Assembly (NCBI RefSeq): GCF_005864045.1
Contig: NZ_VBSP01000003.1
Location: 1-64,000 of the forward strand
Length of the DNA stretch: 64,000 nt
Reading direction: 5' to 3'
DNA from: Ruoffia tabacinasalis
GTDB taxonomy: Bacteria; Bacillota; Bacilli; Lactobacillales; Aerococcaceae
The position numbers were made by a program, and so were the translations under genes. This document shows, piece by piece, positions 19,116 through 29,104 of this stretch (position 1 is its first letter; the number at the start of each line of letters is the position of its first letter). A model generated the notes under the pieces. That model made no database searches. It was given only the letters and a program-made list of their open reading frames with translations, and was not told the origin of the DNA.

Positions 19116-19794
19116 AGTGTATAATCAAAAGCAATATAGACCATTTATGACCTATATATTTTTAGGTATTAATGTCGCTGTCTACGTATTTATGCTATTA
19201 AAGTATCATACGACAACAGATATCATGGCATTACTTGAGATGGGAGCCAACTTTTCACCCGCGGTGATTATCTTTAATGAATGGTGGCGACTATTAACTG
19301 CGGCATTTATTCATATCGGTTTCTCACATATTTTAATGAATGGAATATCTTTATATTTTCTAGGTATGGATTTAGAGAAGATACACGGTCACGGTAAATT
19401 TACGTTAATTTACTTAATTTCGGCAATTGGTGGAAATTTATTTTCCTTTGCTTTTAACGTGAATATTTCAGCAGGAGCATCTACTGCAATATTTGGGATG
19501 TTTGCGAGTTACTTAGTGTTAGCGTATTTAAACCCCGATTCACCCATATTTAAACAAAGGGCGAGTACATTCACAGTTTTACTAGTATTGAATTTCTTGA
19601 ATGGTTTATTTACATCAGGAATTGATAATTGGGGACATCTTGGTGGGGCGATATTTGGAGCTTTAATGACGTTTGCGGTTGGTTTTGGATCAAAGCGAAC
19701 ATTAACAAGGACAAATCGTCTACTAGCTATTTTAGCTATGCTCGTGATCGCACTGATACTAGTATTTATCGGTCGTAATCGGATTTTAAGTTAA
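19099..19794 (+). CDS. Rhomboid family intramembrane serine protease
   Basis: 231 residues from ATG 19099 (AAAGGAGA upstream; TTG 19096 is an alternative). Six or more membrane helices. The catalytic Ser is in SAGASTAIFG (GxSx motif) and the His in GHLGGAIFGAL; the conserved HIGFSHILMN segment with His and Asn precedes them. It cuts membrane proteins within the bilayer. Bacillus GluP carries extra soluble and TPR domains that are missing here, so I give no symbol. It overlaps the cyclo-ligase gene by 17 bases; a rhodanese-like gene follows at 48 bases. Confidence 0.92.
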   Translation: MNNQFRVYNQKQYRPFMTYIFLGINVAVYVFMLLKYHTTTDIMALLEMGANFSPAVIIFNEWWRLLTAAFIHIGFSHILMNGISLYFLGMDLEKIHGHGKFTLIYLISAIGGNLFSFAFNVNISAGASTAIFGMFASYLVLAYLNPDSPIFKQRASTFTVLLVLNFLNGLFTSGIDNWGHLGGAIFGALMTFAVGFGSKRTLTRTNRLLAILAMLVIALILVFIGRNRILS

Positions 19795-19842
19795 TATTTT
19801 AAATAAATGATAATAAATGAAAATAGAGGAGTCAGGTAGGAA

Positions 19843-20238
19843 ATGAATATTTTATTATTTCTTTTAGCGTTAATCGCTATCGGTTTAGTTGCTTATGGGA
19901 TTTATTTGTTAGTATTATGGGTGATGCGTAAACAATCCGCAGAAATGGCTGAAAGTCATGAGATTAGGGAGAACATCCGTAAAGTTCAAATTATTGATGT
20001 GAGAGAAACACCAGAATTTGATGCTAAACATATCTTAGGAGCAAGAAGTATACCGATGTCACAGTTTAAGCAAAGATTCAGAGAAATCCGTAAGGATAAA
20101 CCTGTGTATTTATATGATGATGCATTGAATTATGCATCAAGAGCAGCCAATATCTTAAAAAAAGAAGGCTATGATAAGATTTATATCTTAAAAGGTGGCT
20201 TTTCTAGTTGGACTGGAAAAGTTAAATCAGAACTATAA
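19843..20238 (+). CDS. Membrane-anchored rhodanese-like protein lacking the catalytic cysteine
   Basis: 131 residues. One membrane helix (about 3-28), then a rhodanese fold: IIDVRETPEFDAKHILGARSIP at the start and ILKGGFSSW at the end. The active loop that should hold a Cys reads LYDDALNYASRAA, with Asp in that place, and no Cys is seen in the domain. It cannot act as a sulfurtransferase by the usual route, so a binding or scaffolding role is more likely. It follows the rhomboid protease in probable operon arrangement. Confidence 0.82.
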   Translation: MNILLFLLALIAIGLVAYGIYLLVLWVMRKQSAEMAESHEIRENIRKVQIIDVRETPEFDAKHILGARSIPMSQFKQRFREIRKDKPVYLYDDALNYASRAANILKKEGYDKIYILKGGFSSWTGKVKSEL

Positions 20239-20248
20239 TCGACTATTG

Positions 20249-20290
20249 AAAAAGAACACGCTACATCTGAAAAGATGTGACGTGTCTTTT
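20249..20290. terminator. Bidirectional terminator between the rhodanese gene and the DUF4044-like gene
   Basis: Arms AAAAGA-ACACG-C-TACATCT and AGATGTG-A-CGTGT-CTTTT around GAAA form a long stem with A and T flanks, between convergent genes. Confidence 0.8.
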
Positions 20291-20293
20291 GCT

Positions 20294-20461
20294 TTAGTTA
20301 AATGTAGATAAACTAACCATTAAGCTTATAACAACTGAAGCTAGCATAATTACTACCATTGCAATTGCGACAAATCTAACAATTCGATCCATCTTTGATT
20401 TTTTACCTTTATTCGATTGAGCCGCAAGTTTATTCCAATTTCTTTTTTTCGATTTAGCCAT
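20294..20461 (-). CDS. DUF4044-like small single-pass membrane protein
   Basis: 55 residues, too short for usual ORF cut-offs. It starts at 20461 with TGAGGGA 12-18 bases upstream and ends with TAA at 20294. It begins MAKSKKRNWNKLAAQSNK, has a Lys-rich stretch, then KSKMDRIVRFVAIAM leading into one hydrophobic helix (about residues 28-50). Lys-rich head plus single helix is the pattern of the DUF4044 miniproteins of lactic acid bacteria. It stops right at the bidirectional terminator. No function is known. A different frame here (20353-20538) is longer but has no such pattern. Confidence 0.7.
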   Translation of the reverse strand: MAKSKKRNWNKLAAQSNKGKKSKMDRIVRFVAIAMVVIMLASVVISLMVSLSTFN

Positions 20462-20628
20462 GTTTGCATATCCCTCACTTTTGTAGCCATTATTATAATT
20501 GTAAATATAAAAAACGTCAAATCAATCATAGAGAACAATTATGAATAGACTATAAATAAGTATTGAATAATATATTTCTCATCAAATATTTAAATATAGA
20601 TGTAAACCTTTAATATTCTAATGATATT

Positions 20629-20637
20629 TGCTAAAAT
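20629..20637 (+). promoter_or_regulatory. Extended -10 element of gnd
   Basis: TGCTAAAAT (20629-20637) has the TGn extension, 31 bases before the gnd start. The -35 region is poor, as is usual with extended -10 promoters. Confidence 0.5.
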
Positions 20638-20667
20638 AGTAAAGGAATCATAAGGAGGCAAATAAAC

Positions 20668-22110
20668 ATGACAAAACAACAAATTGGTGTAGTGGGTATG
20701 GCCGTAATGGGTCGTAATATCGCATTAAATATTGAAAGCCGTGGCTACTCTGTTTCACTTTATAACCGTACGGATTGGAAAACAACTGAAGTTGTTGACG
20801 AAAATCCAGATAAGAATTTAGTGGCAACATATGACATTGAAGAATTCGTTAATTCATTAGAAAAACCACGTAAAATTTTATTAATGGTTCAAGCTGGTAA
20901 AGGTACAGACGCAACGATTGAAAATTTATTACCTCATTTAGATAAAGACGATATTTTAATTGATGGTGGGAATACGTTCTTTAAAGATACAATTCGTCGT
21001 AATGAATATTTAGCAGATTCAGGCATTAACTTTATTGGTGCAGGAATTTCTGGTGGTGAAGAAGGGGCACGTTTTGGACCGTCAATCATGCCAGGTGGCC
21101 AAGAAGAAGCTTATGCTTTAGTCAAAGATATCTTAGAAGCAATCTCAGCTAAAGCTGAAGATGGGCAACCATGTGTAACATACATTGGTGCTGATGGTGC
21201 AGGACACTATGTGAAGATGGTTCATAATGGTATTGAATATGGAGATATGCAATTAATTGCAGAATCATATGACATTATGCACCGTGGTTTAGGTATGTCT
21301 GCTCAAGAAGTTGGTGACATCTTTACTGAATGGAATAATGGTGAGTTAGATAGTTTCTTAATGGAAATTACATCACATATTCTAAAAACTACGGATCCAG
21401 AAACTGGTAAAGCAATGGTCGAAGTGATTATGGACCGTGCAGGAAACAAAGGGACAGGTAAATGGACTTCGCAAAGTGCACTAGACTTAGGTGAGCCATT
21501 ATCATTAATTACTGAATCTGTATTTGCTCGTTTCATCTCAGCTCAAAAAGAGGAACGTGTTAAAGCAAGTAAGATTATTCCTGCGATTGAAGCAGAAATG
21601 GAAGTGACTGAAGAAGAAAAGAAAGACTTTATCGAATTGATTCGTAAAGCGTTATACTTCAGTAAAATCATGAGTTATGCTCAAGGATTTGCTCAATTAC
21701 GTGCAGCAAGTGAAGAAAATGAATGGAACTTACCATACGGTGAAATCGCTAAGATCTGGCGTGAAGGATGTATTATCCGTGCTAAATTCTTACAAAACAT
21801 TACTGATGCGTACGAAAAAAATGCAGACTTACAAAACTTAATGTTGGATGATTACTTCTTAGACATTGTAACGAAAAATAACAGTGCCGTAAGAGGGGTA
21901 GTTTCTAAAGCAATCGCAGCAGGAATTCCAGTACCAACATTCTCAGCAGCTATTGCATATTACGATTCATATCGTTCAGAAGTTTTACCTGCGAATATTA
22001 TTCAAGCACAACGTGACTTCTTCGGTGCACACACATATAACCGTGTGGACAAAGAAGGAACATTCCACTTCTTATGGAACGAAGGTAAAGAAGAAGAAAT
22101 CGATTGGTAA
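20668..22110 (+). CDS. gnd: 6-phosphogluconate dehydrogenase, decarboxylating
   Basis: 480 residues, slightly longer than the usual 470. It oxidises 6-phosphogluconate to ribulose 5-phosphate with NADP+ and release of CO2. The N-terminal Rossmann motif is [15 protein letters not shown], followed by NRT; the catalytic-region signatures are [21 protein letters not shown] and [17 protein letters not shown] with the conserved Lys and Glu. AAGGAGGC gives a strong ribosome site. It is monocistronic: extended -10 upstream, terminator at 22146. It works after Zwf (7787-9226). Confidence 0.97.
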   Translation: MTKQQIGVVGMAVMGRNIALNIESRGYSVSLYNRTDWKTTEVVDENPDKNLVATYDIEEFVNSLEKPRKILLMVQAGKGTDATIENLLPHLDKDDILIDGGNTFFKDTIRRNEYLADSGINFIGAGISGGEEGARFGPSIMPGGQEEAYALVKDILEAISAKAEDGQPCVTYIGADGAGHYVKMVHNGIEYGDMQLIAESYDIMHRGLGMSAQEVGDIFTEWNNGELDSFLMEITSHILKTTDPETGKAMVEVIMDRAGNKGTGKWTSQSALDLGEPLSLITESVFARFISAQKEERVKASKIIPAIEAEMEVTEEEKKDFIELIRKALYFSKIMSYAQGFAQLRAASEENEWNLPYGEIAKIWREGCIIRAKFLQNITDAYEKNADLQNLMLDDYFLDIVTKNNSAVRGVVSKAIAAGIPVPTFSAAIAYYDSYRSEVLPANIIQAQRDFFGAHTYNRVDKEGTFHFLWNEGKEEEIDW

Positions 22111-22145
22111 TATGTTTCATTACAAATTAATATCACATGAGATTT

Positions 22146-22178
22146 CGGCCGTAAACATTAACTTTACGGTCGTTTTTT
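22146..22178 (+). terminator. Terminator after gnd
   Basis: CGGCCGTAAA (22146-22155) pairs with TTTACGGTCG (22163-22172, one G-T pair), followed by six T. Confidence 0.85.
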
Positions 22179-22218
22179 CTTCTAAAGAAAGAAATACAAC
22201 AGATCAATTCAACTCAGG

Positions 22219-22298
22219 GCATATTAATAACTACTAATAAAAATTGAGAAAATATTCTAATTATATTAGAATTAATCACTTAATTAGTAGCAATATGC
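22219..22298. repeat. Nested inverted repeats ahead of the covR-like gene
   Basis: Outer arms GCATATT and CTACTAAT (22219-22225, 22231-22238) pair with ATTAGTAG and AATATGC (22283-22290, 22292-22298). Inside, ATTCTAAT (22254-22261) pairs with ATTAGAAT (22265-22272) around a 3-base loop. No T-run follows. It lies between the gnd terminator and the response regulator start, so an operator or structured leader is plausible. Confidence 0.6.
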
Positions 22299-22356
22299 GA
22301 TAATATTGTGTAGAATTGATAAGGAAGATATTAGAATATGTTAAGGAGGATAATGA

Positions 22357-23058
22357 ATGAGTGAAGAAAATAAACAACGTGTACTAATTATTGAAGACGA
22401 AAAAAACTTAGCTCGCTTCGTTGACTTAGAATTAAAACACGAAGGCTATGAAACTGAGATTAGATATGACGGTCGTAGTGGACTAGATGCTGCATTAAAT
22501 GAGGATTGGGATGTCATCCTATTAGATTTAATGTTACCAGAATTAAACGGTCTAGAAGTATGCCGTCGTATTCGTCCGGTTAAAGATACACCAATCATTA
22601 TTATGACAGCAAGAGATTCGGTTATTGACCGTGTTTCTGGTTTAGACCAAGGGGCAGATGATTATATTGTTAAGCCTTTTGCAATCGAAGAATTATTAGC
22701 ACGTCTACGTGCATTATTCCGTCGTTTAGACCATGAAGATGAGCAGCGTGCACAACAACAACCAACGGTTAAATATCGTGATTTAACGGTAGAAAAGGCC
22801 AACCGTATTGTTAAACGTGGTGAAGAAGTTATTGATTTAACTAAACGTGAATATGAATTATTATTATACTTAATGGAAAACATTAACATGGTAATGTCTC
22901 GTGACGTACTTTTAGATAAAGTATGGGGTTATAAATCCGAAGTTGAGACAAATGTTGTTGACGTATATATTCGTTATTTACGTAATAAAATTGACGTTCC
23001 TGGGCAAGATAGTTATATTCAAACTGTTCGTGGAACGGGATATGTCATGAGAAACTAA
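22357..23058 (+). CDS. covR: OmpR/PhoB-family response regulator, CovR/ArlR-like
   Basis: 233 residues. The receiver domain (1-120) has the acidic pair in IEDEK, the phosphoacceptor Asp57 in ILLDLMLP, the switch Thr in MTARDS and Lys in IVKPF. The DNA-binding winged helix (about 140-230) includes LTKREYELLLYLM and VDVYIRYLRNKID. It sits one base before its sensor kinase. The sequence most resembles CovR/CsrR of streptococci and ArlR of staphylococci, which control capsule, adhesion and virulence traits; the exact orthology needs a tree. AAGGAGGA precedes the start. Confidence 0.88.
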   Translation: MSEENKQRVLIIEDEKNLARFVDLELKHEGYETEIRYDGRSGLDAALNEDWDVILLDLMLPELNGLEVCRRIRPVKDTPIIIMTARDSVIDRVSGLDQGADDYIVKPFAIEELLARLRALFRRLDHEDEQRAQQQPTVKYRDLTVEKANRIVKRGEEVIDLTKREYELLLYLMENINMVMSRDVLLDKVWGYKSEVETNVVDVYIRYLRNKIDVPGQDSYIQTVRGTGYVMRN

Positions 23059-23059
23059 G

Positions 23060-24568
23060 ATGGAAACATTTAAAGAAAAAATAAAACAGCCCCTTTCCCT
23101 TAAGTGGAAATGGGGAATTTTATTATTTACATTTTTTGCGCCAGTTATCATCATTAGTTTAACTTGGTATCATCAAGATGTGAATGATAATTTAAGTAAG
23201 CAGGTTTATGATACGTATCAGAATAAATACGAAAACATTGATGAATATTTTCAGCAATTTGCTTTTCCATTTTTAGTGTACAACCAATCTGAAACAACAG
23301 CACGTCCATTATCGGACGAACAATATCAAGTACAAAGTAATGCAGTAAGCAACTTAGAGTATTTTGAAGATGAATATACGACAATTCGATTGTTTAGTGA
23401 ATCAAATCAGTTGATTTATGAAACAATGACATTGAACTTACCATCTATTAATCATTCAGATCAGTTGCAAGAAGTGCAACATAACGACGAAACATTTTTA
23501 ATGGGTTATAACACCGTGGTTTCTGATTCAACAGGTAAAAAAATTGGTTCGTTCCAATTAATTGTGAAACCAGAATATTATACAAATGTTATTCAACACC
23601 AAAATCAATTATTTTGGCGAGTGTTGTTATTAATTATCGTTATTATTGGCGTATTATCGTTTATTTTAAGTCATCGTTTCCTAAGACCTCTAACTTATCT
23701 TAATAACTCATTGGATTTGGTAGAAGAAGAAAACTTATCTGACATTCGAATTAGAAAACCAGTCTCAGAGGATGAGTGGAGCGATTTAAGTTTACACGTG
23801 AATAAGTTACTAGACAAAATTGATAAATATGTCACAAACCAAAAACAATTCGTCGAAGATGTGTCACACGAATTAAGAACACCTGTTGCGATTGTTGAAG
23901 GTCACTTGAAATTATTAAATCGTTGGGGTAAAGACGATCCCGAAGTTCTTGAAGAATCCATCGCCTCTTCCTTACAAGAAATAACCAGAATGAAAGGCTT
24001 AGTGCAAGAAATGTTAGATCTTTCTCGAGCGGAAAATGTGGATATCGACTATAAAGATGAGATAACAGAAGTCTATTCGACGACCGAGCAAGTATTCAAT
24101 AACTTTAAAATTATCCACGAAGATTTTGATTTCTATCTTGATTCCGATGATGATGGTGAAAGCTTATATATTCAAGCATTTCGAAATCATATTGAACAAG
24201 TTCTCATTATTTTACTGGATAATGCAGTTAAATATAGCCGTGACCGTAAAGAAATCCACGTATCTATCAGTAAGAGCTTTACTAAAGTTGAGATTGCGAT
24301 ACAAGATTTTGGTGAGGGTATGACTGATGAAGATAAAGAAAAAGTATTTGGTCGATTTTATCGAATTGATAAAGCAAGATCACGTGATAAAGGTGGGAAT
24401 GGTTTAGGCCTAAGTATTGCGAAACAATTAGTTGAAGGGTATAAAGGGGCGATTCGAGTGGAGAGTGTAATTAATCACGGTTCGATTTTTTATATTGAAT
24501 TTCCAATCTTGAATGACACTCGACAAATATATAAGAGTAAGCAAATCGCCGAACGTAAAAAACTATAA
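23060..24568 (+). CDS. covS: Sensor histidine kinase, CovS/ArlS-like
   Basis: 502 residues. Membrane helices at about 17-36 and 186-205 bracket a 150-residue extracytoplasmic sensor. Then come a HAMP domain (about 206-258), the DHp helix with His270 in VSHELRTPVAIVEG, and an ATPase domain with N box (LLDNAVKYS), G1 (FGEGMTD), F and G2 (GGNGLGLSIAKQLV) boxes. The start codon comes one base after the regulator stop, so they are coupled. The signal sensed cannot be read from sequence. It ends at the shared terminator 24584-24656. Confidence 0.88.
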   Translation: METFKEKIKQPLSLKWKWGILLFTFFAPVIIISLTWYHQDVNDNLSKQVYDTYQNKYENIDEYFQQFAFPFLVYNQSETTARPLSDEQYQVQSNAVSNLEYFEDEYTTIRLFSESNQLIYETMTLNLPSINHSDQLQEVQHNDETFLMGYNTVVSDSTGKKIGSFQLIVKPEYYTNVIQHQNQLFWRVLLLIIVIIGVLSFILSHRFLRPLTYLNNSLDLVEEENLSDIRIRKPVSEDEWSDLSLHVNKLLDKIDKYVTNQKQFVEDVSHELRTPVAIVEGHLKLLNRWGKDDPEVLEESIASSLQEITRMKGLVQEMLDLSRAENVDIDYKDEITEVYSTTEQVFNNFKIIHEDFDFYLDSDDDGESLYIQAFRNHIEQVLIILLDNAVKYSRDRKEIHVSISKSFTKVEIAIQDFGEGMTDEDKEKVFGRFYRIDKARSRDKGGNGLGLSIAKQLVEGYKGAIRVESVINHGSIFYIEFPILNDTRQIYKSKQIAERKKL

Positions 24569-24583
24569 TGTTTATTCCATAAT

Positions 24584-24656
24584 AAAAAAAACGGATATGC
24601 GTCTGTTGTAACTACCTAAATTAAGGAAGTGCAACAGATTAGCGTATCCGTTTTTT
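24584..24656. terminator. Long bidirectional terminator between the covS-like gene and yidC
   Basis: Arms 24584-24607 and 24632-24656 pair along about 20 positions, with inner TCTGTTG/CAACAGA and outer ACGGATA/TATCCGT, flanked by A-run and T-run. Confidence 0.85.
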
Positions 24657-24683
24657 ATGTATAAATTTATGTTTTAAAATTGA

Positions 24684-25640
24684 TTAACGTCTTTGTTTAC
24701 CTTCGTTACGGCGTTTCTTATTGGAAGTATTGACATTGTTCTTCGTCGGCACTAAGCGTTTTGAATCACCTTTGTTCGTATTTTTAGCTTTAGTTGCTTT
24801 TTTACGAGGTGTACGTTTAACATGTGCGTATTTCTCAGCTTCAGCTTCCATATCTTTTTCAATTCTTGGTCTTACCACTTTATTCATATAAAGTTGTTGG
24901 AAGATTGCGAACACACCACCGGTTAAGAAGTAAATTCCTAATCCAGCTGCGGAAGCATAAGTAATCCAACCAATCATTAGCGGATTCATTAACATCATTG
25001 TACGCGATGTTTGTTGCGCTTGAGGGTTATCAGATTGAGGCGTATTTTTCTGCATCATCCAGCCTTGTAGTGCATAAAGTAGAACAACACCAATTACAAG
25101 TGGAATATTTTGCTCACCTAAGTTAATACCTAAGAAGTTACTTCTTAAGATTTCTGGAGACGAACGAATCGCAGTATATACAGCAGAAATAATAGGCATT
25201 TGGATTAGTAGTGGTAGACATCCTGCTAAACCACCAAACATATTAATATCATATTTCTTATACACTTGCATAAGTTCTTGTTGTAACGCTGCTTTTTCAT
25301 TTTGATCGCTTGTTTCTTCCATTTCAGCATTGATTTCATCAATCTCAGGCTGAGCGATCTTCATTTTTGATTGACTAATCATTGAATTTTTAGTCATATT
25401 TACTGATGATGGCATCATAAGTAATCGTGTGATGATTGTAATAATTATGATTGCTACCCCGTAGCTACCGCCGAAAATCCCAGCAATCCAGTCCATTAGA
25501 GTGGATGCAGGTCGACCAATATACTCGTAAACCCATCCAGAAGGGTTACCAGCACTATCGTAAGAGACACAGCCGGACATAACTAGTATAACAACAGCTA
25601 GTAGTCCAATAATTTTTATCCATTTTTGCTTCTTTTTCAT
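24684..25640 (-). CDS. yidC: Membrane protein insertase YidC (lipoprotein, YidC2/OxaA2 type)
   Basis: 318 residues. A lipoprotein signal ends in VMSGC, so the mature N-terminus is lipid-anchored. Five membrane segments of the YidC/Oxa1 core follow, with the hydrophilic-groove Arg in ITRLLMMPSS and the coiled cytoplasmic loop (about 85-125). The C-terminus (about 275-318) is very rich in Lys and Arg, as in YidC2-type proteins that contact ribosomes. It inserts membrane proteins alone or with SecYEG. A TTGAAT-17-TATTAT promoter lies at 25676-25704. The jag/rnpA partners of YidC1 loci are absent, fitting a second copy. Confidence 0.93.
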   Translation of the reverse strand: MKKKQKWIKIIGLLAVVILVMSGCVSYDSAGNPSGWVYEYIGRPASTLMDWIAGIFGGSYGVAIIIITIITRLLMMPSSVNMTKNSMISQSKMKIAQPEIDEINAEMEETSDQNEKAALQQELMQVYKKYDINMFGGLAGCLPLLIQMPIISAVYTAIRSSPEILRSNFLGINLGEQNIPLVIGVVLLYALQGWMMQKNTPQSDNPQAQQTSRTMMLMNPLMIGWITYASAAGLGIYFLTGGVFAIFQQLYMNKVVRPRIEKDMEAEAEKYAHVKRTPRKKATKAKNTNKGDSKRLVPTKNNVNTSNKKRRNEGKQRR

Positions 25641-25675
25641 CTAAGTTATCACTCCATTAAAATTCATACTCTTAT

Positions 25676-25704
25676 ATAATATAGAAAAGAGATGAAGAAT
25701 TCAA
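25676..25704 (-). promoter_or_regulatory. yidC promoter
   Basis: On the minus strand TTGAAT (25704-25699), 17-base spacer, TATTAT (25681-25676), about 35 bases ahead of the start. Confidence 0.6.
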
Positions 25705-25735
25705 TCAGATTCTCACTATATTTAATTAACAAAAG

Positions 25736-26011
25736 TTAATATACTACAGAAAAATCATCATAAACTTTATCGAGTTGCAAATCGTGGATCTCGACATCTT
25801 TAATTTTCATAAATTGATGTTGAGGTTGTTTGATTCGCTCAACCATCTTATTCAAAGTATCATCATCTGTTTGAGCGATAATTTTGACATCACCGTCAGA
25901 CAAATTTCTTACTGTTCCTTTAATATTAAGATCTTTTGCAATTTGGCTTACATAATTTCTAAAGCCAACACCTTGTACGCGTCCTGATACGATTAATTCA
26001 GTTGTTTTCAT
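25736..26011 (-). CDS. Acylphosphatase
   Basis: 91 residues from ATG 26011, where AAAGGGAG is well placed; the open frame continues to 26200 without a ribosome site. It hydrolyses acyl phosphates. The signature VSGRVQGVGFRNYVSQIA holds the catalytic Arg; the second signature is GTVRNLSDGDVKIIAQ with the catalytic Asn. Small cytoplasmic enzyme. It is transcribed towards yidC and divergent from ftsK; acylphosphatase next to yidC is common in lactic acid bacteria. Confidence 0.93.
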   Translation of the reverse strand: MKTTELIVSGRVQGVGFRNYVSQIAKDLNIKGTVRNLSDGDVKIIAQTDDDTLNKMVERIKQPQHQFMKIKDVEIHDLQLDKVYDDFSVVY

Positions 26012-26142
26012 GTAATCGCTCCCTTTCTTTTGTTTACATTGTAACACAGAATTTCTAATAAAGAATTCGATATATCCACCATTCAATGCTATAATTAGTG
26101 TTGCGTAAAGTTTAGCGAATAGAAGAACGAGGAGGATGGTCC

Positions 26143-28905
26143 ATGACGAAAAAGAAGAAAGCTCAAACAAAAAAGTCAGAGCAAATAAGTGATCATTCAA
26201 AACATTATATATATTTAATTATAGGCTTGATTGTCGCTTTTATATCGATAATAGCCTTATTTAATTGGGGATTTTTTGGTTCACTTGTCTTAAATACATT
26301 TCGACTGTTTGTCGGTGAAGCTTATGATTTATTATTAGTTGGAATTGCTTTTATTGGATTAGCAATGTTTGTGAAGCGTTCCATTGTTAATATCCCCGCA
26401 TTAAAATTAATGGGTTCATTGTTTATATTAATAGCGATGACGACATTACTTCATTTTAATCAATTTTATCCTTTAGAACCTTTACCTGATTCCATTTTTG
26501 CGATTACTTTTGATATTTTCAAAAATGAATTTGTAACTGGTCAAAACCAAGTCAGTCTTGGTGGTGGGATGCTCGGTGCAGTTTTTTATGCGAGTTTTGG
26601 TTATTTATTTGGACAATGGGGAACATATTTATTAGTAGGTATTGTGTTCTTTATTGGGCTTTTTATGACTACAGGTGTGACTTTTGAAGCATTTATTAAT
26701 GCAATTAAACACTTTTTCATTTTAATATATGGAGGATTTAAACGAGTTGGAAACACAATTAGTGAAGTTCGTTCTACATATAAAGAATCTTTCGTAGAAG
26801 AAGAGGAAATTACTGAAGACATCGAACCTGTGGTTGATGAAGCTATTTATGAACAAAATGATTCATTTAATGAATATGAGGATTACTCAAGAGAAGAAGT
26901 GTCTTATGTAAGTAAGCAAAGACCTCAGAGAAGAGGTTTATTTGATAAAATAAAGAACAAATTTAATGTCAACGATGCTGAGGAAACGACCGAACAGTGG
27001 CAACCCCGTTATCAGCCTTCCATTAAAGTAGATAAAGAACCTAGTTGGGAAGTATATGATGATACGGATGCACTAGCGTCAACAGCAGCTAGTGAACGTG
27101 CAAGACTAGAACGAGATAAAGATTTAGTCTTAGATTTAGATTATTTTGACCAAATTTCTAATCATACAAAAGAAGATGAGTCAGAATCAGTTGTTGATGT
27201 GCCACAGCAACCTAATTATGATTACAATAATCCATCTGATTGGGATGCGCCAACGACTTATGAAGAAGAATCTTATAACAACGTAGAAATTGATGCAGAT
27301 GATGATATATTGGCTCATGAGATTGCGGATACCTTACCTGAAGAACCGACAAACCAAGAAACGGTTCAACACTCTAATGCCGCTCATTGGCAACAACAAT
27401 CTGATAATATCCAAAACACAACTGATAATGATTTAGATTCTGTTCTTGAACAAAGCAGTAAAGCCAATCCAACTCAGAAAAAAGAATCGAAAAAAAGTAA
27501 GCATAAAAGGTATAAATTACCATCAAAAAACTTATTAACGAAAATTCCGCCGGTGGATCAATCTGAAGAATACAAACGGATTAATGAAAACATCGATAAA
27601 CTTGAAAGAACATTTAAAAGTTTTGGTGTAGATGCTAAAGTTGTTAAAGCAAATTTAGGACCATCGGTTACGAAATATGAAATTGAACCAGCTATTGGTG
27701 TGAAAGTAAGTAAAATTGTTTCATTATCTGATGATATTGCATTATCACTCGCAGCCAGAGATATTCGTATGGAAGCTCCCATTCCAGGCAAATCATTAAT
27801 TGGGATAGAAGTACCAAATACTCAAGTGAGCCCAGTTTCTTTTTGGGAAATTGTAGATGCGGCCTTAAAATCACCAAATCTTTTAGAAGTGCCTTTAGGA
27901 CGAGATATATCAGGATCAGTGTGTACAGCCGATTTAACTAAAATGCCTCACTTACTAATTGCTGGTGCGACGGGGAGTGGTAAATCAGTGGGAATGAATG
28001 TTATTATTGCTTCTTTATTAATGAAGGCAAAACCTAATGAAGTGAAATTCTTAATGATTGACCCTAAAAAAGTTGAGTTGACTATGTATAATGAATTACC
28101 TCATCTTTTATCTCCGGTAGTTACTAACCCGAGAAAAGCGGCTCAAGCATTAAACAATGTAGTCCAAGAGATGGAACATCGTTATGAATTATTTGCAGCA
28201 TCTGGTGTAAGAAACGTAGATAGCTATAATGACTATATTGAAGAGCAAAACAAAAATGAAGGAACTGGCTATGAAAGACTGCCAAAAATTGTGGTCTTTA
28301 TTGACGAGTTAGCAGACTTAATGCTAGTAGCTAGTAATGAAGTAGAGAATGCGATTATTCGCTTAGCTCAAATGGCACGTGCTGCTGGTATACATATGAT
28401 TATCGCAACTCAAAGACCATCCGTAGATGTTATCACAGGGATTATAAAAGCAAATGTGCCATCAAGGTTAGCCTTTGCGGTTTCAAGTGGGACTGATTCG
28501 AGAACAATCTTAGATTCAAACGGTGCTGAGAAGTTACTTGGTAGAGGAGATATGCTATTCCAACCAATGGGTATGAATAAACCATTACGTGTTCAAGGTG
28601 GATATATTTCTGATGCTGAAGTAGAGCGTATTACAGACTTTATCAAAGATCAAAGTGAGCCTGATTATGATGAAGCGATTGTTGTGACAGATGAAAGTCT
28701 TGAAAAAGCTAATGCATCTGATGACGAATACTTTGAAGATGCGGTTGCACTTATTAAAGAACAAGAAACAATCAGTATCTCTCAATTACAAAGAAGATTT
28801 AGAATTGGTTATAATCGAGCAGCGAGATTAATCGATGATATGGAAGCTTTAGGTTTAGTAAGTGAACCTGATGGAAGTAAACCAAGACAAGTCTTAATAG
28901 ATTAA
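26143..28905 (+). CDS. ftsK: DNA translocase FtsK/SpoIIIE
   Basis: 920 residues. Four or five N-terminal membrane helices (about 25-190), a long acidic, Gln/Asn-rich linker (about 210-450), then the RecA-like motor: alpha/beta parts with Walker A G608-ATGSGK-S615, Walker [12 protein letters not shown], and the C-terminal winged gamma domain that reads polarity motifs (about 855-920, [20 protein letters not shown]). It pumps chromosome DNA through the closing septum and activates XerCD; xerD is also in the window. GAGGAGG precedes the start. Confidence 0.95.
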   Translation: MTKKKKAQTKKSEQISDHSKHYIYLIIGLIVAFISIIALFNWGFFGSLVLNTFRLFVGEAYDLLLVGIAFIGLAMFVKRSIVNIPALKLMGSLFILIAMTTLLHFNQFYPLEPLPDSIFAITFDIFKNEFVTGQNQVSLGGGMLGAVFYASFGYLFGQWGTYLLVGIVFFIGLFMTTGVTFEAFINAIKHFFILIYGGFKRVGNTISEVRSTYKESFVEEEEITEDIEPVVDEAIYEQNDSFNEYEDYSREEVSYVSKQRPQRRGLFDKIKNKFNVNDAEETTEQWQPRYQPSIKVDKEPSWEVYDDTDALASTAASERARLERDKDLVLDLDYFDQISNHTKEDESESVVDVPQQPNYDYNNPSDWDAPTTYEEESYNNVEIDADDDILAHEIADTLPEEPTNQETVQHSNAAHWQQQSDNIQNTTDNDLDSVLEQSSKANPTQKKESKKSKHKRYKLPSKNLLTKIPPVDQSEEYKRINENIDKLERTFKSFGVDAKVVKANLGPSVTKYEIEPAIGVKVSKIVSLSDDIALSLAARDIRMEAPIPGKSLIGIEVPNTQVSPVSFWEIVDAALKSPNLLEVPLGRDISGSVCTADLTKMPHLLIAGATGSGKSVGMNVIIASLLMKAKPNEVKFLMIDPKKVELTMYNELPHLLSPVVTNPRKAAQALNNVVQEMEHRYELFAASGVRNVDSYNDYIEEQNKNEGTGYERLPKIVVFIDELADLMLVASNEVENAIIRLAQMARAAGIHMIIATQRPSVDVITGIIKANVPSRLAFAVSSGTDSRTILDSNGAEKLLGRGDMLFQPMGMNKPLRVQGGYISDAEVERITDFIKDQSEPDYDEAIVVTDESLEKANASDDEYFEDAVALIKEQETISISQLQRRFRIGYNRAARLIDDMEALGLVSEPDGSKPRQVLID

Positions 28906-28910
28906 AATTA

Positions 28911-28951
28911 AAATGCCTAGTAGATCAATGTTTACTACTAGGCATTTTTTT
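28911..28951 (+). terminator. Terminator after ftsK
   Basis: AAATGCCTAGTAG (28911-28923) pairs exactly with CTACTAGGCATTT (28935-28947), followed by more T. Confidence 0.9.
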
Positions 28952-29045
28952 ATTTTGAGCGAATTTTTTATGGAAATGTTGTTAAATCAATGATTGTAAA
29001 AGGATAAAAATATTTGAAAAATTAAAAGAAACATAATCGCTTACA

Positions 29046-29074
29046 TTGTCTTTTTGACAAGCTTACGGTATAAT
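29046..29074 (+). promoter_or_regulatory. Promoter of the first BMP gene
   Basis: TTGTCT (29046-29051), 17-base spacer, TATAAT (29069-29074), 31 bases before the start codon. Confidence 0.75.
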
Positions 29075-29104
29075 CTTAAATGAATAAAAAAGGAGGAAGA
29101 TTGA

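Noticed and set aside
20353-20538. 61-codon minus-strand frame upstream of gnd
   Set aside because: It overlaps the better supported 55-residue miniprotein in another frame and lacks a ribosome site.
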